64,000 nucleotides of DNA from Flavobacterium chungbukense (GCF_020805785.1 NZ_JAJGZV010000003.1:310001-374000); one strand, 5' to 3'. Shown: positions 35,589 through 45,335, numbered from the stretch's first letter. Notes: generated from the sequence alone by a model not told the origin. A program made the numbers and translations.

Positions 35589-37067
35589 CTATTTCACTTC
35601 TTTTATATCATCCATTTTCCAGCTTTTGTCAAAATAGGCTGTTGTTGGGCCATAAAAACGCATATAAGTAAACCAATGTTTTCCTGGCAAAGTCTGAACC
35701 CAATTTTTCTCTTTTCCTGCTGGAGCTTTTGGTCCAAAATATAAATCGACTGATCCGTCAGCATTTTTTATTAAATCTTTACGAGAAGATAAATCAGCAT
35801 TTTTCTGCGGATTATCAATCAAACATCGTGTCGCCGAGTCGTAAACTGTTATTGACCAGAAATTAACCGCTGGTGGATTTGCAGGAACATTTAGAGTATA
35901 ATTTTTACCTCCATCTAACCAGTTTCCTTCCTTATCAAAATAAGCTCCTAAATACGCCTGACCCAAATTTGGTGTCTTGCTCATCATCGCTTGCGAATAG
36001 GTAACTGCTTCGTAGAAATAAGAAGTTCTCTCAAAAAATTCATCATAATTATCCGCATGCTGCGATGCATTTTTCATAATCAGAACATAATCCCATTTTT
36101 TATCTGGCCAATGTTTGACGTCTGCAAAGCGTTTCTCAAAAGAATTTGCCATTGCCATTTGCTGTCCTTTCTCTACAGCAGCAATTAAAATTTTCTTCTG
36201 ACGTTCGTCTGGAGCAAATGGTTTTCCTTTTTCTATACCCAAATTTTTAAGCCACGCCATGAAAAAACGATCACGTTCTTCTACAGGTTCATTTTGTAAA
36301 ATCGCGTGAAGACATTCCCAATATTTAATTCCTGAAGGCTGGATTCCGTACCAATTTTTATCTGCTGGCGGACTGACTATTTTTGTTGCTACTGGATTTG
36401 CCCTCTGTGAATAAGGGTAAATTTTTACCTTTTTTACAAGCTCTTCTGTAACTTTTGGATCTGGATCTAATGTTCTAAAACCAAAAAACATATTTACTGT
36501 ATTACAAGGAATTATAAAATAACCATCTGCTTTAAAGTTTTTAAGAGTGGGCGGTACCAAGACATATTTTCCACCTTTTCCTTTATCGGGTCCCATTTCT
36601 CCAATTGTACCCTGCTCTCTCTGCCAGAAATCAGCTAGTCCTCCAGCAGTTCTTCCAGCAGGCATTTCTATAACTGTCGGACCATTTGCCTTTAAATCTA
36701 TAAAAGACATGACATAAGGAGTTGTGGCATTTGCCGTTAAGATTCCTAATCTGTCATGATAGGAGTTATACAATACAAGATCATTACTGGAAGCATTAAA
36801 CGTTTTGTAATGTTGCTGCTGCCATTCGGCGAAAGCCACGATTGGAAGTGCCCACAAATAACATTGCGTTGCCTGCTGAAAATCCATTTCGTCAAATAAT
36901 AAAGGAATCGATTCTTTTGATGGCAGATCACCATCCATTTTTATTTCTGACCCCGATTGTGAAACTGTTTTTGAATCTGCAGTTTCTGTTGTTTCATTTT
37001 TTGTTGTAGATTTTGTGCAGGATACCAAAAAGGTTGTTATTACAAGAAGTAAAATTTTTGATTTCAT
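35589..37067 (-). CDS. DUF1254/DUF1214 lipoprotein (copy 2)
   Basis: This 492-residue lipoprotein has the lipobox LVSCTKS. DUF1254 segments include CYLWALPIVAFAEWQQQH, TTPYVMSFIDLKANGPTVIEMPAG and YFIIPCNTVNMFFGFRTLDPDP. The DUF1214 C-terminal segment is VPANPPAVNFWSITVYDSATRCLIDNPQKNADLSSR. It shares domain order with the neighbouring copy, but the loops differ widely, so this is an old duplication or a heterodimer-like pair rather than a recent one. It lies 40 bases downstream of the beta-barrel gene. Confidence 0.9.
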   Translation of the reverse strand: MKSKILLLVITTFLVSCTKSTTKNETTETADSKTVSQSGSEIKMDGDLPSKESIPLLFDEMDFQQATQCYLWALPIVAFAEWQQQHYKTFNASSNDLVLYNSYHDRLGILTANATTPYVMSFIDLKANGPTVIEMPAGRTAGGLADFWQREQGTIGEMGPDKGKGGKYVLVPPTLKNFKADGYFIIPCNTVNMFFGFRTLDPDPKVTEELVKKVKIYPYSQRANPVATKIVSPPADKNWYGIQPSGIKYWECLHAILQNEPVEERDRFFMAWLKNLGIEKGKPFAPDERQKKILIAAVEKGQQMAMANSFEKRFADVKHWPDKKWDYVLIMKNASQHADNYDEFFERTSYFYEAVTYSQAMMSKTPNLGQAYLGAYFDKEGNWLDGGKNYTLNVPANPPAVNFWSITVYDSATRCLIDNPQKNADLSSRKDLIKNADGSVDLYFGPKAPAGKEKNWVQTLPGKHWFTYMRFYGPTTAYFDKSWKMDDIKEVK

Positions 37068-37107
37068 AATCTAATTTTTTTAATGAAAAGAATACCTAAA
37101 AAACGTT

Positions 37108-37917
37108 TTAAGAACCTGGAAATACAAAAGCTAAAACAGCTCTTAATCCCCAATCTGGTTTTATCTCGCGCGGACCAACAATCGGGATCAATGGCATAAT
37201 AGCAAATTGAACCACTTGATCTCCTAATTTGGTAACAGCTCCTATGTTAGGAGCAAGCGAAATCATTGTGGTATTTCCTTCCCAGTTTTGAGTAATCTCT
37301 GAACTGACTCCTAAACTCGCGCCACTTTTGTAACTATGTGTCAGGAATATCTGTGTGTAAAATTGATTAAAATCGGTACGGTCTTCATTACCCGCAACAG
37401 ACCAAATTTGATTAGCGATGAAACCTACTGAAAGTCCTTTTCCTTGATGCATTACTAAGACACTTGGTCCAACACCGAATTTTTCTGTTCCTAAAAGTTT
37501 ATCTGTAGCCGTTGGCACCAAAAAAGCAGGTCCAACTCCAAGAATAATTCCTTTGGTTTTTGGAGCAAAAAAAGCAGTAACAGTTGCGTCGCTTAATCCA
37601 AATTGATGTGTGTTCTCTCCAGTAATATCTCTTTGGTCAACAACTGGCAATATATAGCGGGTAATTAAATTTAAATTGTCTGTTAATTTAAACGGAATTA
37701 CCGGCTGTACATTTATAGTATATTTTGATCCGTTAAAGGGACCAATTCCATAATTTAAATTGTTCTGTAAAGGCACACTGATTAAACTTGCTACAGGATT
37801 TGCTAGTTTATCTGCTAATTCCTGCGCGCTGTTTCCTGTTTTTGGAGCGTCTTCTTGTGCTGAAATTGTAAAATGAACCGATAGCATCAGAATCATTATT
37901 AGAAAAGAATATTTCAT
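37108..37917 (-). CDS. Outer-membrane transporter-like beta-barrel ('neuromedin U'-type)
   Basis: This 269-residue exported protein has a signal peptide ending ISAQ. The segment LADKLANPVASLISVPLQNNLNYGIGPFNG is the conserved opening of a porin-like family commonly mis-named neuromedin U. The rest is amphipathic strands (INVQPVIPFKLTDNLNLITRYILPVV, GIILGVGPAFLVPTATDKLLG) ending in VLAFVFPGS. It is probably the solute entry barrel of the surrounding exported-enzyme operon. The substrate is unknown. Confidence 0.85.
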   Translation of the reverse strand: MKYSFLIMILMLSVHFTISAQEDAPKTGNSAQELADKLANPVASLISVPLQNNLNYGIGPFNGSKYTINVQPVIPFKLTDNLNLITRYILPVVDQRDITGENTHQFGLSDATVTAFFAPKTKGIILGVGPAFLVPTATDKLLGTEKFGVGPSVLVMHQGKGLSVGFIANQIWSVAGNEDRTDFNQFYTQIFLTHSYKSGASLGVSSEITQNWEGNTTMISLAPNIGAVTKLGDQVVQFAIMPLIPIVGPREIKPDWGLRAVLAFVFPGS

Positions 37918-37978
37918 ACGACTTAGTTTTATTAATTAAAAGACAACTCAAATCTGTAATGGGTAAATAATCCTCTTT

Positions 37979-38995
37979 TTAGTCTGCAAAAACTTTTTTC
38001 CAGTCTTCTTTCATATTGATTACGTGGTATTTATTTTTTGCAGCTGTGCTCAGTGAAAGATTATCTTTTTCCTGATAACTGTATTCTCTAATAGAATCAT
38101 TATGATTTACAATCAATTGAAAAGAAGGATATTTACTTCCCTGTGAATATCGTAACATTGCTAGATCTCCTGCTCCGCCCTCATTTCCGCAGGCAAAAAC
38201 AGGTCGCTGCCCAATATGTAATTGTATTGCTGCAGGTTTTCCTTCTTTGTCGTTAAAATGATCTAAAGCTGGTTCCCTTTGAATGGCATCTTTTGCATCA
38301 TCAAATTTATATTTGAAAGAAGTTCCTACCACCTGATTTTTTGGAATTCCATAAAAATCCTGAGATATGGCGCGCATTAACTCTACAGTTCCACCTGATA
38401 CGATATAGGTTTTAAATCCGTTTGCACGCAGATAATCTAGGAGTTCTAGTTGCGGCTGATATCTAATTTGTTTTAAAGGAACATTTTTACCTGGATATTT
38501 CGCGACGTTAAAAAATTCTTTAGCTCCAGCTTCAAATTCATCTTCGGTCATACCTGTGTGTGTGGCGGCAACCAATTCTACAATTGCTTTCTCTCCTCCT
38601 TTTTCAAAAAAAGATTTGTCTTTTTTGATTACGGCTTTAAAAGGTTGTTTTTGTGCTAATTCAGGTTTTTCTTGTACCATTTTTTTGACACGATAAAAAG
38701 CAAATAATTCCTGAACAAGAGGTTTTTCGGCCCATAGTGTTCCATCATTATCAAACGTTGCTATTCTATCTTCTATCGGAATAAAATCCGGACTTCCTTT
38801 TTTAGTGACTTTTTCTACATAAGCAATAATGTCACTTTTAACTGTTCCATCATTCCAGCTTGGAAGCGGATCACTGTTTGTTGCTACTACCGCCGTACTA
38901 TCTTTAGAATTAATGGTAGTAGTGTCTTCTGATTTATTTTTACAAGAAACAAGCAAAAATAAAAACAGAGACAATACATATATTTTTTTATACAT
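37979..38995 (-). CDS. HAD family phosphatase, lipoprotein
   Basis: This 338-residue lipoprotein has the lipobox LLVSCKN. HAD motif I is FDNDGTLW (Asp nucleophile), motif II is IVSGGTVELMRA, and the later motifs lie around GKPAAIQLHIGQRPVFACGNEGGAGDLAML. The phosphoserine-phosphatase-like body suggests phosphomonoester hydrolysis in the periplasm. It is second in the sulfatase operon. The pairing of a sulfatase and a phosphatase suggests stripping of sulfate and phosphate esters. The substrate is not shown. Confidence 0.9.
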   Translation of the reverse strand: MYKKIYVLSLFLFLLVSCKNKSEDTTTINSKDSTAVVATNSDPLPSWNDGTVKSDIIAYVEKVTKKGSPDFIPIEDRIATFDNDGTLWAEKPLVQELFAFYRVKKMVQEKPELAQKQPFKAVIKKDKSFFEKGGEKAIVELVAATHTGMTEDEFEAGAKEFFNVAKYPGKNVPLKQIRYQPQLELLDYLRANGFKTYIVSGGTVELMRAISQDFYGIPKNQVVGTSFKYKFDDAKDAIQREPALDHFNDKEGKPAAIQLHIGQRPVFACGNEGGAGDLAMLRYSQGSKYPSFQLIVNHNDSIREYSYQEKDNLSLSTAAKNKYHVINMKEDWKKVFAD

Positions 38996-39062
38996 GATAT
39001 TGATTTTTTTAAGTTAATAAAGCTTGAATTATGAAGAACCCAAGCTCTATTTTAACTATTTT

Positions 39063-40727
39063 CTATTTTTTCTTTTTTGAAGCTGTTTCTTCCTCTTTAA
39101 GTTTCGGCATGACATTTTTCTCTATATATTTTTGAGCTTTGATATCTCTCATAGCTTCTTCCATAATGGTATAAGCAGAGAAGCTTGGCGGAATTGATCT
39201 TGGCGGATACTCTTTGAATGTTTCTGCAAATACAACTACATCTTGTATTGCACCGTACATCATTTGTACATGATTTAACTGCCATTCCCAAAATGAATTA
39301 GAAGTTATATCGGCTCTTTCAAAAGGATCTTGATAAAGGTTGAATATTTTTTGCAAACGAAGTTTTGTAAAAGGCTCCGCCCAAACACCCATTGTACCTC
39401 CTAAACGTTGTTCAGCGAAGACATATTTATAATCTCCTTCTCTTAAACCAACTAAAAGACCATCATCATCTGTATAAAAGAATTTATCTCTGGCACTTTT
39501 TTGTGTTTTTCCAAGTAAAAAATTACTCTGATCAAAGCCATCTAAATGCACTTTATAGGTTTTTCCGTTTGCAGAGTATCCTTTTAGAAGTTTGTTTGTT
39601 AAGTCTGTTTCTCCTGCAATAGAAGCAAAAGTTGGAATCCAGTCGTTATGGCTCATTAATTCAGTAGTTACCCCTGGCTTAATGTGTCCAGGCCAACGAA
39701 CAATACATGGTACACGGAAAGCTCCATCCCAATTCGTATTTTTTTCTGAACGGAAAGGTGTCATGGCTCCATCAGGCCAAGTGTTCATGTGTGGCCCGTT
39801 ATCTGTAGAATAAACAACAATCGTATTATCAGCAATTCCTAACTCGTCTAATGCTTTTAGAATGCTTCCAATCGTTTCGTCATGCTCTATCATACCATCA
39901 ATATATTCACTGTCTCCATGAGTATATCTTCCTCTATGTTCTGGTCTAACATGCGTACGCAAGTGCATACGAGTAGCATTGAACCAGCAGAAAAATGGTT
40001 TGCCGGCTGCATTTTGTCTTTTAATAAAATCAATAGCAGCAGCTGAAGTTTCATCATCAACTGTTTCCATTCTTTTTTTAGTAAGAGCTCCTGTATCTTC
40101 TATTTTTTGTTTTCCAACTCTTCCAAAACGAGGATCTGTAGTAGCATCATCAACATTTGTCGCTGTACATTTTAAAACACCTCTAGGTCCAAATTTTTTC
40201 AAATATTCCGGATCTTTAGGATAATCTGGCAATTCTGGCTCCTCTTCCGCATTTAAATGATACAGATTTCCGAAAAACTCATCAAAACCATTTACTGTTG
40301 GTAAACTTTCGTTACGGTCACCCACGTGATTTTTACCAAATTGTCCCGTAACATAGCCTAAACTTTTCATGATTCCTCCAATAGAAGGATCCAATTGGCT
40401 CATTCCCATAGGCGCGCCTGGAAAACCTACTTTTGTTAATCCGGTTCTAAGACCATGCTGTCCAGTTAAGAAAGCTGCACGTCCTGCAGTACAACTCTGT
40501 TCTCCATAATAATGTAAAAAACGCAATCCTTCATTGGCTAGACGATCAATATTTGGGGTTGTATATCCCATAAGTCCATCGCTGTAAGCGCTTATATTCG
40601 TGGTTCCGATGTCATCACCCCATAATACTAAGATGTTGACTTTTTTATTCTGAGCTTTCACATGAACAATTGTGAAGCATACTAATGCAAAAAGCATAAC
40701 GGCATTTCTAATTTTACTTTGTTTCAT
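39063..40727 (-). CDS. Exported arylsulfatase (type I, formylglycine)
   Basis: This 554-residue sulfatase has a signal peptide ending HVKAQ. The calcium-site aspartates D38-D39 lie in LWGDDIG. The formylglycine precursor is C79 in SCTAGRAAFLTGQHG, a Cys-type C-x-A-x-R motif in place of the commoner C-x-P-x-R. The phosphatase-like YSTDNGPHMNTWPDGAMTPFRSEK is also present. It hydrolyses sulfate esters in the periplasm after a maturase converts Cys79. No maturase gene lies in the window. It is the first gene of the operon running down to 32737. Confidence 0.93.
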   Translation of the reverse strand: MKQSKIRNAVMLFALVCFTIVHVKAQNKKVNILVLWGDDIGTTNISAYSDGLMGYTTPNIDRLANEGLRFLHYYGEQSCTAGRAAFLTGQHGLRTGLTKVGFPGAPMGMSQLDPSIGGIMKSLGYVTGQFGKNHVGDRNESLPTVNGFDEFFGNLYHLNAEEEPELPDYPKDPEYLKKFGPRGVLKCTATNVDDATTDPRFGRVGKQKIEDTGALTKKRMETVDDETSAAAIDFIKRQNAAGKPFFCWFNATRMHLRTHVRPEHRGRYTHGDSEYIDGMIEHDETIGSILKALDELGIADNTIVVYSTDNGPHMNTWPDGAMTPFRSEKNTNWDGAFRVPCIVRWPGHIKPGVTTELMSHNDWIPTFASIAGETDLTNKLLKGYSANGKTYKVHLDGFDQSNFLLGKTQKSARDKFFYTDDDGLLVGLREGDYKYVFAEQRLGGTMGVWAEPFTKLRLQKIFNLYQDPFERADITSNSFWEWQLNHVQMMYGAIQDVVVFAETFKEYPPRSIPPSFSAYTIMEEAMRDIKAQKYIEKNVMPKLKEEETASKKKK

Positions 40728-41084
40728 GGTAATAAGATTTAGTAATAATTCATTTTATTATGGTTTTATTTAAAATCGAAAAGAATACAACCTTTATTAA
40801 AGTAATGTGTTATAACTTTTGACGCTGAAACGGCAGGGATAACTTCCAACAAATTGTTTTAACGTTTTATTAAGTATCTCAAAATTAAGGAGTAAAAACC
40901 CGAATTATCCTATTTTTATGCCATGAAGATGTTGCAAATTATAATTTGCAACATCAAAAATGATGTAAATTGCTGTACAAGGTTCCATTTTACAATTCAC
41001 AATCTTCATTTTTTTAAATTTGAAACGAATTTTAATTGTTCTATTCAAAAAAACAGATTGAGATTTTTCTAGAAAAGTAATAAG
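40728..41084. other. Sulfatase-operon upstream spacer
   Basis: These 357 bases hold no supportable gene. A minus-strand open frame around 40905-41087 lacks any family feature and runs through the palindrome. The region contains the perfect palindrome at 40928-40955 and borders the pyk terminator. The operon promoter should lie here, but no clear TTG/TAnnTTTG pair is seen. Confidence 0.5.
40928..40955. promoter_or_regulatory. Perfect 28-bp palindrome
   Basis: Two perfect 14-bp half-sites with no spacer (40928-40941 and 40942-40955) carry the core GTTGCAAATTA. It lies about 200 bases upstream of the sulfatase start. It could be an operator for the operon. A zero-loop palindrome with no adjacent T-run is not a good terminator. 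Confidence 0.6.
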
Positions 41085-41119
41085 CAAAAAAAAACCATCT
41101 GATAAATCAGATGGTTTTT
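41085..41119. terminator. Terminator of pyk
   Basis: ACCATCTGA (41094-41102) and TCAGATGGT (41107-41115) form a stem with a four-base loop. A run of nine A on the plus strand gives a T-run on the minus strand, after the pyk stop. Confidence 0.88.
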
Positions 41120-41145
41120 AAATATGATGAACTTTTAAAAGAAAA

Positions 41146-42579
41146 CTATTCTATTTGAGATACTCTCATGGTATTAACCATTCCTTTATCTTTAATTGGC
41201 ATTGCAGCAAGGTTAATTAAATAATCACCTTTTTGAGCATATCCTTTTTCAAATGCAATTTGATTTACATCTGTTACTGTATCATCTGTACTTTCGTCAT
41301 TATCATAGTAGAAAGATTTAACTCCCCATAATAAATTCAATTGTGTTAAGATTCTTCTGTTTGAAGTAAATACTAAAATATGAGCTGTTGATGGTCTCCA
41401 AGCTGAAATTTGGAAAGCTGTATAACCACTATTTGTTAAAGTACAAATTGCTTTAGCTTCAATTTCGTTAGCCAATAAAGCTGCTTGGTGGCAAACTGTT
41501 TTAGTTACAAAACGATTTGTTTTGATTTGTGGTGTATTTTGAGGAACTTGAATAAGCGGAGAGTTTTCTACAGCTTCGCAAATTTGAGTCATTCTTTGAA
41601 TAACTTGAACTGGATAGTTTCCTGTAGCAGTCTCTCCAGACAACATTACCGCATCTGCACCGTCCATTACTGAGTTAGCAACGTCGTTTACCTCTGCTCT
41701 TGTTGGAGTTAGACTTGTAATCATCGTTTCCATCATTTGTGTAGCAACGATAACAGGAATTCTAGCCGTTTTTGCTCTGCGGATCAAATCTTTTTGTACT
41801 AATGGTACTTCATGAGCAGGAAGCTCAACACCAAGATCTCCACGAGCCACCATTAAACCATCGCAATATGCTACAATTTTATCCATATTCTCAAGAGCTT
41901 CTGGCATTTCAATTTTAGCAACGATTGGAATTTTAACGTCTGAATGCTTCGCAATTAATTCTTGCAAATCTTGTAAATCGCGTGGTGTTTTCACGAATGA
42001 AAGTGCGATCCAGTCTACTTTTTGCTCGATTGCAAAAATCGCATCGGCAATATCTTTTTCAGTTAAAGCTGGCAAAGAAATTTTTGTATTTGGAAGATTA
42101 ACCCCTTTTTTAGATTTTAATTCTCCACCTTGAATAACTTTAGCAACAACTTCCGTTTTTTTGTCTGTTGAAACGATTTCAAAAATAAGTTTACCATCAT
42201 CAAGCAAAATACGCTCTCCAACATTTACATCATTTGGGAAATTTTGATATTTCATGAATGCTTTTTTAGCATTTCCAACAATATCTTCTGCAGTTGTAAA
42301 AGTGATTTCATCACCATCGTTTACAACAGTACCCTCTTCCATTACACCAACTCTAAGTTTTGGTCCTTGCAAATCTCCTAAAATTGCTGTAGTGTAACCA
42401 AACTCTTCGTTTAGGCCTCTAATAATGTTAATCTTTTCTTTTACTCCTTCGTAATCTGCATGCGAAAAATTGATTCTAAACACATTAACCCCTGCATCGA
42501 TCATATCTTTGATAATCTCTCTTGTACTACATGCGGGACCAAGTGTAGCAACAATTTTGGTTTTCTTGTTTGTTAGCAT
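41146..42579 (-). CDS. pyk: Pyruvate kinase
   Basis: This 477-residue cytoplasmic enzyme converts phosphoenolpyruvate and ADP to pyruvate and ATP, the last step of glycolysis. Motifs include the N-terminal TKIVATLGPACSTRE, the active-site segment VDWIALSFVKTPRD, PIVAKIEMPEALENMD with the catalytic Lys, and MVARGDLGVELPAHEVPLVQK. The C-terminal allosteric domain is present. It starts five bases after the IPExxxVDY gene, a conserved flavobacterial pairing, and ends at a clear terminator. Confidence 0.97.
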   Translation of the reverse strand: MLTNKKTKIVATLGPACSTREIIKDMIDAGVNVFRINFSHADYEGVKEKINIIRGLNEEFGYTTAILGDLQGPKLRVGVMEEGTVVNDGDEITFTTAEDIVGNAKKAFMKYQNFPNDVNVGERILLDDGKLIFEIVSTDKKTEVVAKVIQGGELKSKKGVNLPNTKISLPALTEKDIADAIFAIEQKVDWIALSFVKTPRDLQDLQELIAKHSDVKIPIVAKIEMPEALENMDKIVAYCDGLMVARGDLGVELPAHEVPLVQKDLIRRAKTARIPVIVATQMMETMITSLTPTRAEVNDVANSVMDGADAVMLSGETATGNYPVQVIQRMTQICEAVENSPLIQVPQNTPQIKTNRFVTKTVCHQAALLANEIEAKAICTLTNSGYTAFQISAWRPSTAHILVFTSNRRILTQLNLLWGVKSFYYDNDESTDDTVTDVNQIAFEKGYAQKGDYLINLAAMPIKDKGMVNTMRVSQIE

Positions 42580-42584
42580 TTTTT

Positions 42585-43073
42585 TTAAAAAATTAGATTG
42601 TTTTTTGATTTTATATTGTCCGTATCAACAGCATAAATAGCTGCAATACTTTCGATTGTTTTTAATTTTTGTTGAATTTCTGAAAAATTAAGCGCCTCTT
42701 CGCTATTATCAATTTTCAGGAAAAAATCGACTTTTTTAAATTCAGGAAGTAAATGAATTGTTGTAGAAACCTCACTTGTTTCATTAGAAAACAAATTCTG
42801 AAAATCATTTGTACTCACAGAAATGATTTCGTTTTTATTCTGAATTAAATTCCAGGAAACAGCTTTTTCTTCATCATAATAATAGAATCTGGAAAAATTT
42901 GCTTCACCTTCCTTAGTTTGAGCATGGATCTCGTTTTTGCTCTTACTTAAGTTTATCGGAAGGATTTTATTGATAAAATAGGCTAATCTGTAATCTTCTA
43001 ATGAAGTATGAATTGCCATTAAATAATAATCAATTTCGTCAAATTCGTCTAAATCCAATTTATGAATAGCCAT
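42585..43073 (-). CDS. IPExxxVDY family protein
   Basis: This 162-residue cytoplasmic protein is of a Bacteroidota-specific family named for a C-terminal motif. Here it reads L-P-E-F-K-K-V-D-F (in TIHLLPEFKKVDFFLKI), a slightly degenerate form. The N-terminus HKLDLDEFDEIDYYLMAIHTSLEDYRLAYFINKIL is typical. Start ATG 43073 is preferred to an upstream TTG. The tight coupling to pyk suggests a role linked to glycolytic control, but its function is unknown. Confidence 0.88.
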   Translation of the reverse strand: MAIHKLDLDEFDEIDYYLMAIHTSLEDYRLAYFINKILPINLSKSKNEIHAQTKEGEANFSRFYYYDEEKAVSWNLIQNKNEIISVSTNDFQNLFSNETSEVSTTIHLLPEFKKVDFFLKIDNSEEALNFSEIQQKLKTIESIAAIYAVDTDNIKSKNNLIF

Positions 43074-43198
43074 GTCTTGAAAAATCAAGTTGTAAATATA
43101 CTATTTCTAAACGGAGCATCAACAGTTATGACATGGTTGTTTTGTTAAATTATAAACGAAAACGATGTAGCCTTGTGATACTTACAACATTTTTGCAG

Positions 43199-43939
43199 CT
43201 ATTTCTTGTCAATTTTTTCTTGAAATGCAAAATAAGCCCTTTGCGATGCTTTTTCTTCTGCTTTCTTTTTTGAAGTTGCTCTCGCTCTTGCAACAACTTT
43301 ATCATCAATACTAAGCTTTACGCCAAATAAGCGTTGTCCATCAATTCCGTTATCTTCAAAAATATCATAATGAAAAACTCTTTTTTCTTTCTGACACCAC
43401 TCGATAACCAAACTTTTATAACTTATAACTTTTCCTTCCAATCGTGCTATATCGACATAAGGTGTAACAACTCTTTTTTCAATAAATTTTTCGCAAAAAG
43501 AATATCCTTTATCTAAATAAATAGCCCCAATTAGAGATTCAAAGATGTTTCCGTGTATGTTTTCTCCAAAATGTTGAATTGGCACTTTACTCTCTACAAA
43601 CTGCACTAAATTCAAATCCTTTCCTAGTTCGTTTAAATGCTCACGGCTAACAATTTTTGAACGCATTTTGGTTAAATAACCTTCATCGCCATTTGGCGCT
43701 TTATTAAATAAATGTGCTGCAATCACGGCACTTAACATTGCGTCTCCTAAAAATTCCAATCGTTCGTAATTGATAGGCTGGCCATTTTGATCTAACTTAT
43801 TAGACGAGCGATGTGTAAATGCTCTTCTATAAAAATCAATATTTGTTGGCTGAAAACCAAGAATTTTCTGAATAGTGTCAAAAAAAATCCCGTCTTCTAG
43901 AGAACGGGATTTAGAAAATATTTTTTTGATAATATTCAT
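43199..43939 (-). CDS. rnc: Ribonuclease III
   Basis: This 246-residue double-stranded-RNA endonuclease processes rRNA and structured mRNAs. The signature motif YERLEFLGDAMLSAVIAAHLF has the catalytic acidic residues; the second metal site is in GNIFESLIGAIYLDKG. The C-terminal dsRBD lies at about 175-240 (YKSLVIEWCQKEKRVFHYDIFEDNG ... ARATSKKKAEEKASQRAYFAF). It starts nine bases after fabF ends, so the two are co-transcribed. RNase III would also be the natural processor of the many long palindromic RNAs in this genome. Confidence 0.96.
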   Translation of the reverse strand: MNIIKKIFSKSRSLEDGIFFDTIQKILGFQPTNIDFYRRAFTHRSSNKLDQNGQPINYERLEFLGDAMLSAVIAAHLFNKAPNGDEGYLTKMRSKIVSREHLNELGKDLNLVQFVESKVPIQHFGENIHGNIFESLIGAIYLDKGYSFCEKFIEKRVVTPYVDIARLEGKVISYKSLVIEWCQKEKRVFHYDIFEDNGIDGQRLFGVKLSIDDKVVARARATSKKKAEEKASQRAYFAFQEKIDKK

Positions 43940-43948
43940 ATACAGAAA

Positions 43949-45202
43949 TTAGTCAGCTAATTTTTTAAACAATACACAAGCATTGTGTCCACCAAAACCA
44001 AATGTATTACTCATAGCAACATTTACCTCTCTTTTTTGAGGTTTGTTTAAAGTAAGGTTTAAAGATGGATCAATATTTTCGTCAACTACTGTATGATTAA
44101 TCGTTGGAGGAACAATACCGTGCTTCATTGCCAAAATAGAAGCAATTGCTTCAATAGCACCAGCAGCACCAAGTAAGTGTCCTGTCATTGATTTTGTTGA
44201 ATTGATATTAATGTTTTTAGCGTGATCTCCAAAAACTTTACTAATCGCTTTTAACTCAGCAACATCTCCTAGCGGAGTAGAAGTTCCATGAGTATTAATG
44301 TGATCAACTTGTTCAGGAGTCATTCCAGCGTCTCTCAAAGTATTTTCCATTACGGCAATAACTCCGATTCCTTCTGGATGCGGTGCTGTTAAGTGGTAAG
44401 CATCAGATGACATTCCGCCACCTCCAACTTCACAATAAATTTTAGCACCTCTTGCTTTTGCATGCTCATAATCTTCAAGAACTAAAGCTCCTGCTCCTTC
44501 TCCTAAAACAAAACCATCTCTGGTTGCATCGAAAGGTCTTGAAGCCGTTTCTGGACTTTCATTTCTTGTAGATAAAGCGTGCATAGAACTAAATCCTCCC
44601 ATACCAGCAATTGTTACAGCAGCTTCAGAACCACCAGAAACAATAACATCGCACATTCCTAAACGAATGTAATTGAAAGCATCAATTAATGCATTTGCAG
44701 AAGATGCACATGCAGAAACTGTAGTATAATTTGGTCCCATATATCCGTTACGCATAGAAATATGCGCAGGAGCGATATCGGCAATCATTTTAGGAATAAA
44801 GAATGGATTGAACTTTGGAGTTCCATCACCTTTTGCATAATACAAAACTTCTTCTTGAAAAGTTTCTAAACCTCCAATTCCAGCTCCCCAGATAACACCA
44901 ACTCTTTGTTTGTTTACGTTATCATTTGTGATTCCAGCATCTTTAATAGCTTCATCACTGGCAGCAACAGCGTATTGTGCAAATTTATCTAATCGACGAG
45001 ATTCCTTGCGATCCATGTAATCTTCAATATTGAAGTTTTTCACTTCGCAGGCAAATTTCGTTTTATGCTTTTCTGTATCATAATATGTTATAGGAGCCGC
45101 TCCGCTAACCCCATTCACAAGTGCATCCCAATATTCCTGGATATTATTCCCGATAGGAGTAAGTGCACCTAATCCTGTTACAACAACTCGCCTTAATGCC
45201 AT
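43949..45202 (-). CDS. fabF: 3-oxoacyl-ACP synthase II
   Basis: This 417-residue condensing enzyme of fatty-acid elongation has the nucleophile C165 in TVSACASSANALIDA and the two catalytic histidines in INTHGTSTPLGD and KSMTGHLLGAAGAIEA. The length is normal. It lies downstream of acpP, separated by a large palindrome (45336-45441), and immediately upstream of rnc. The acpP-fabF-rnc order is widely conserved in bacteria and supports the call. Confidence 0.97.
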   Translation of the reverse strand: MALRRVVVTGLGALTPIGNNIQEYWDALVNGVSGAAPITYYDTEKHKTKFACEVKNFNIEDYMDRKESRRLDKFAQYAVAASDEAIKDAGITNDNVNKQRVGVIWGAGIGGLETFQEEVLYYAKGDGTPKFNPFFIPKMIADIAPAHISMRNGYMGPNYTTVSACASSANALIDAFNYIRLGMCDVIVSGGSEAAVTIAGMGGFSSMHALSTRNESPETASRPFDATRDGFVLGEGAGALVLEDYEHAKARGAKIYCEVGGGGMSSDAYHLTAPHPEGIGVIAVMENTLRDAGMTPEQVDHINTHGTSTPLGDVAELKAISKVFGDHAKNININSTKSMTGHLLGAAGAIEAIASILAMKHGIVPPTINHTVVDENIDPSLNLTLNKPQKREVNVAMSNTFGFGGHNACVLFKKLAD

Positions 45203-45335
45203 AAATATGTATTTTGTACTTTAAACAAATAAAACCCACGCTTTCTTAACAGTATTGTTACTTAAGAGCCATGGGCATTACAATATAAATATATCTTTTT
45301 GATTGAAAATCAATCGAAATTTAAATTTTAAAAAA

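Noticed and set aside
40905..41087. 60-codon minus-strand frame upstream of the sulfatase
   Set aside because: No promoter, no recognisable features, and it contains the perfect palindrome; more likely non-coding.
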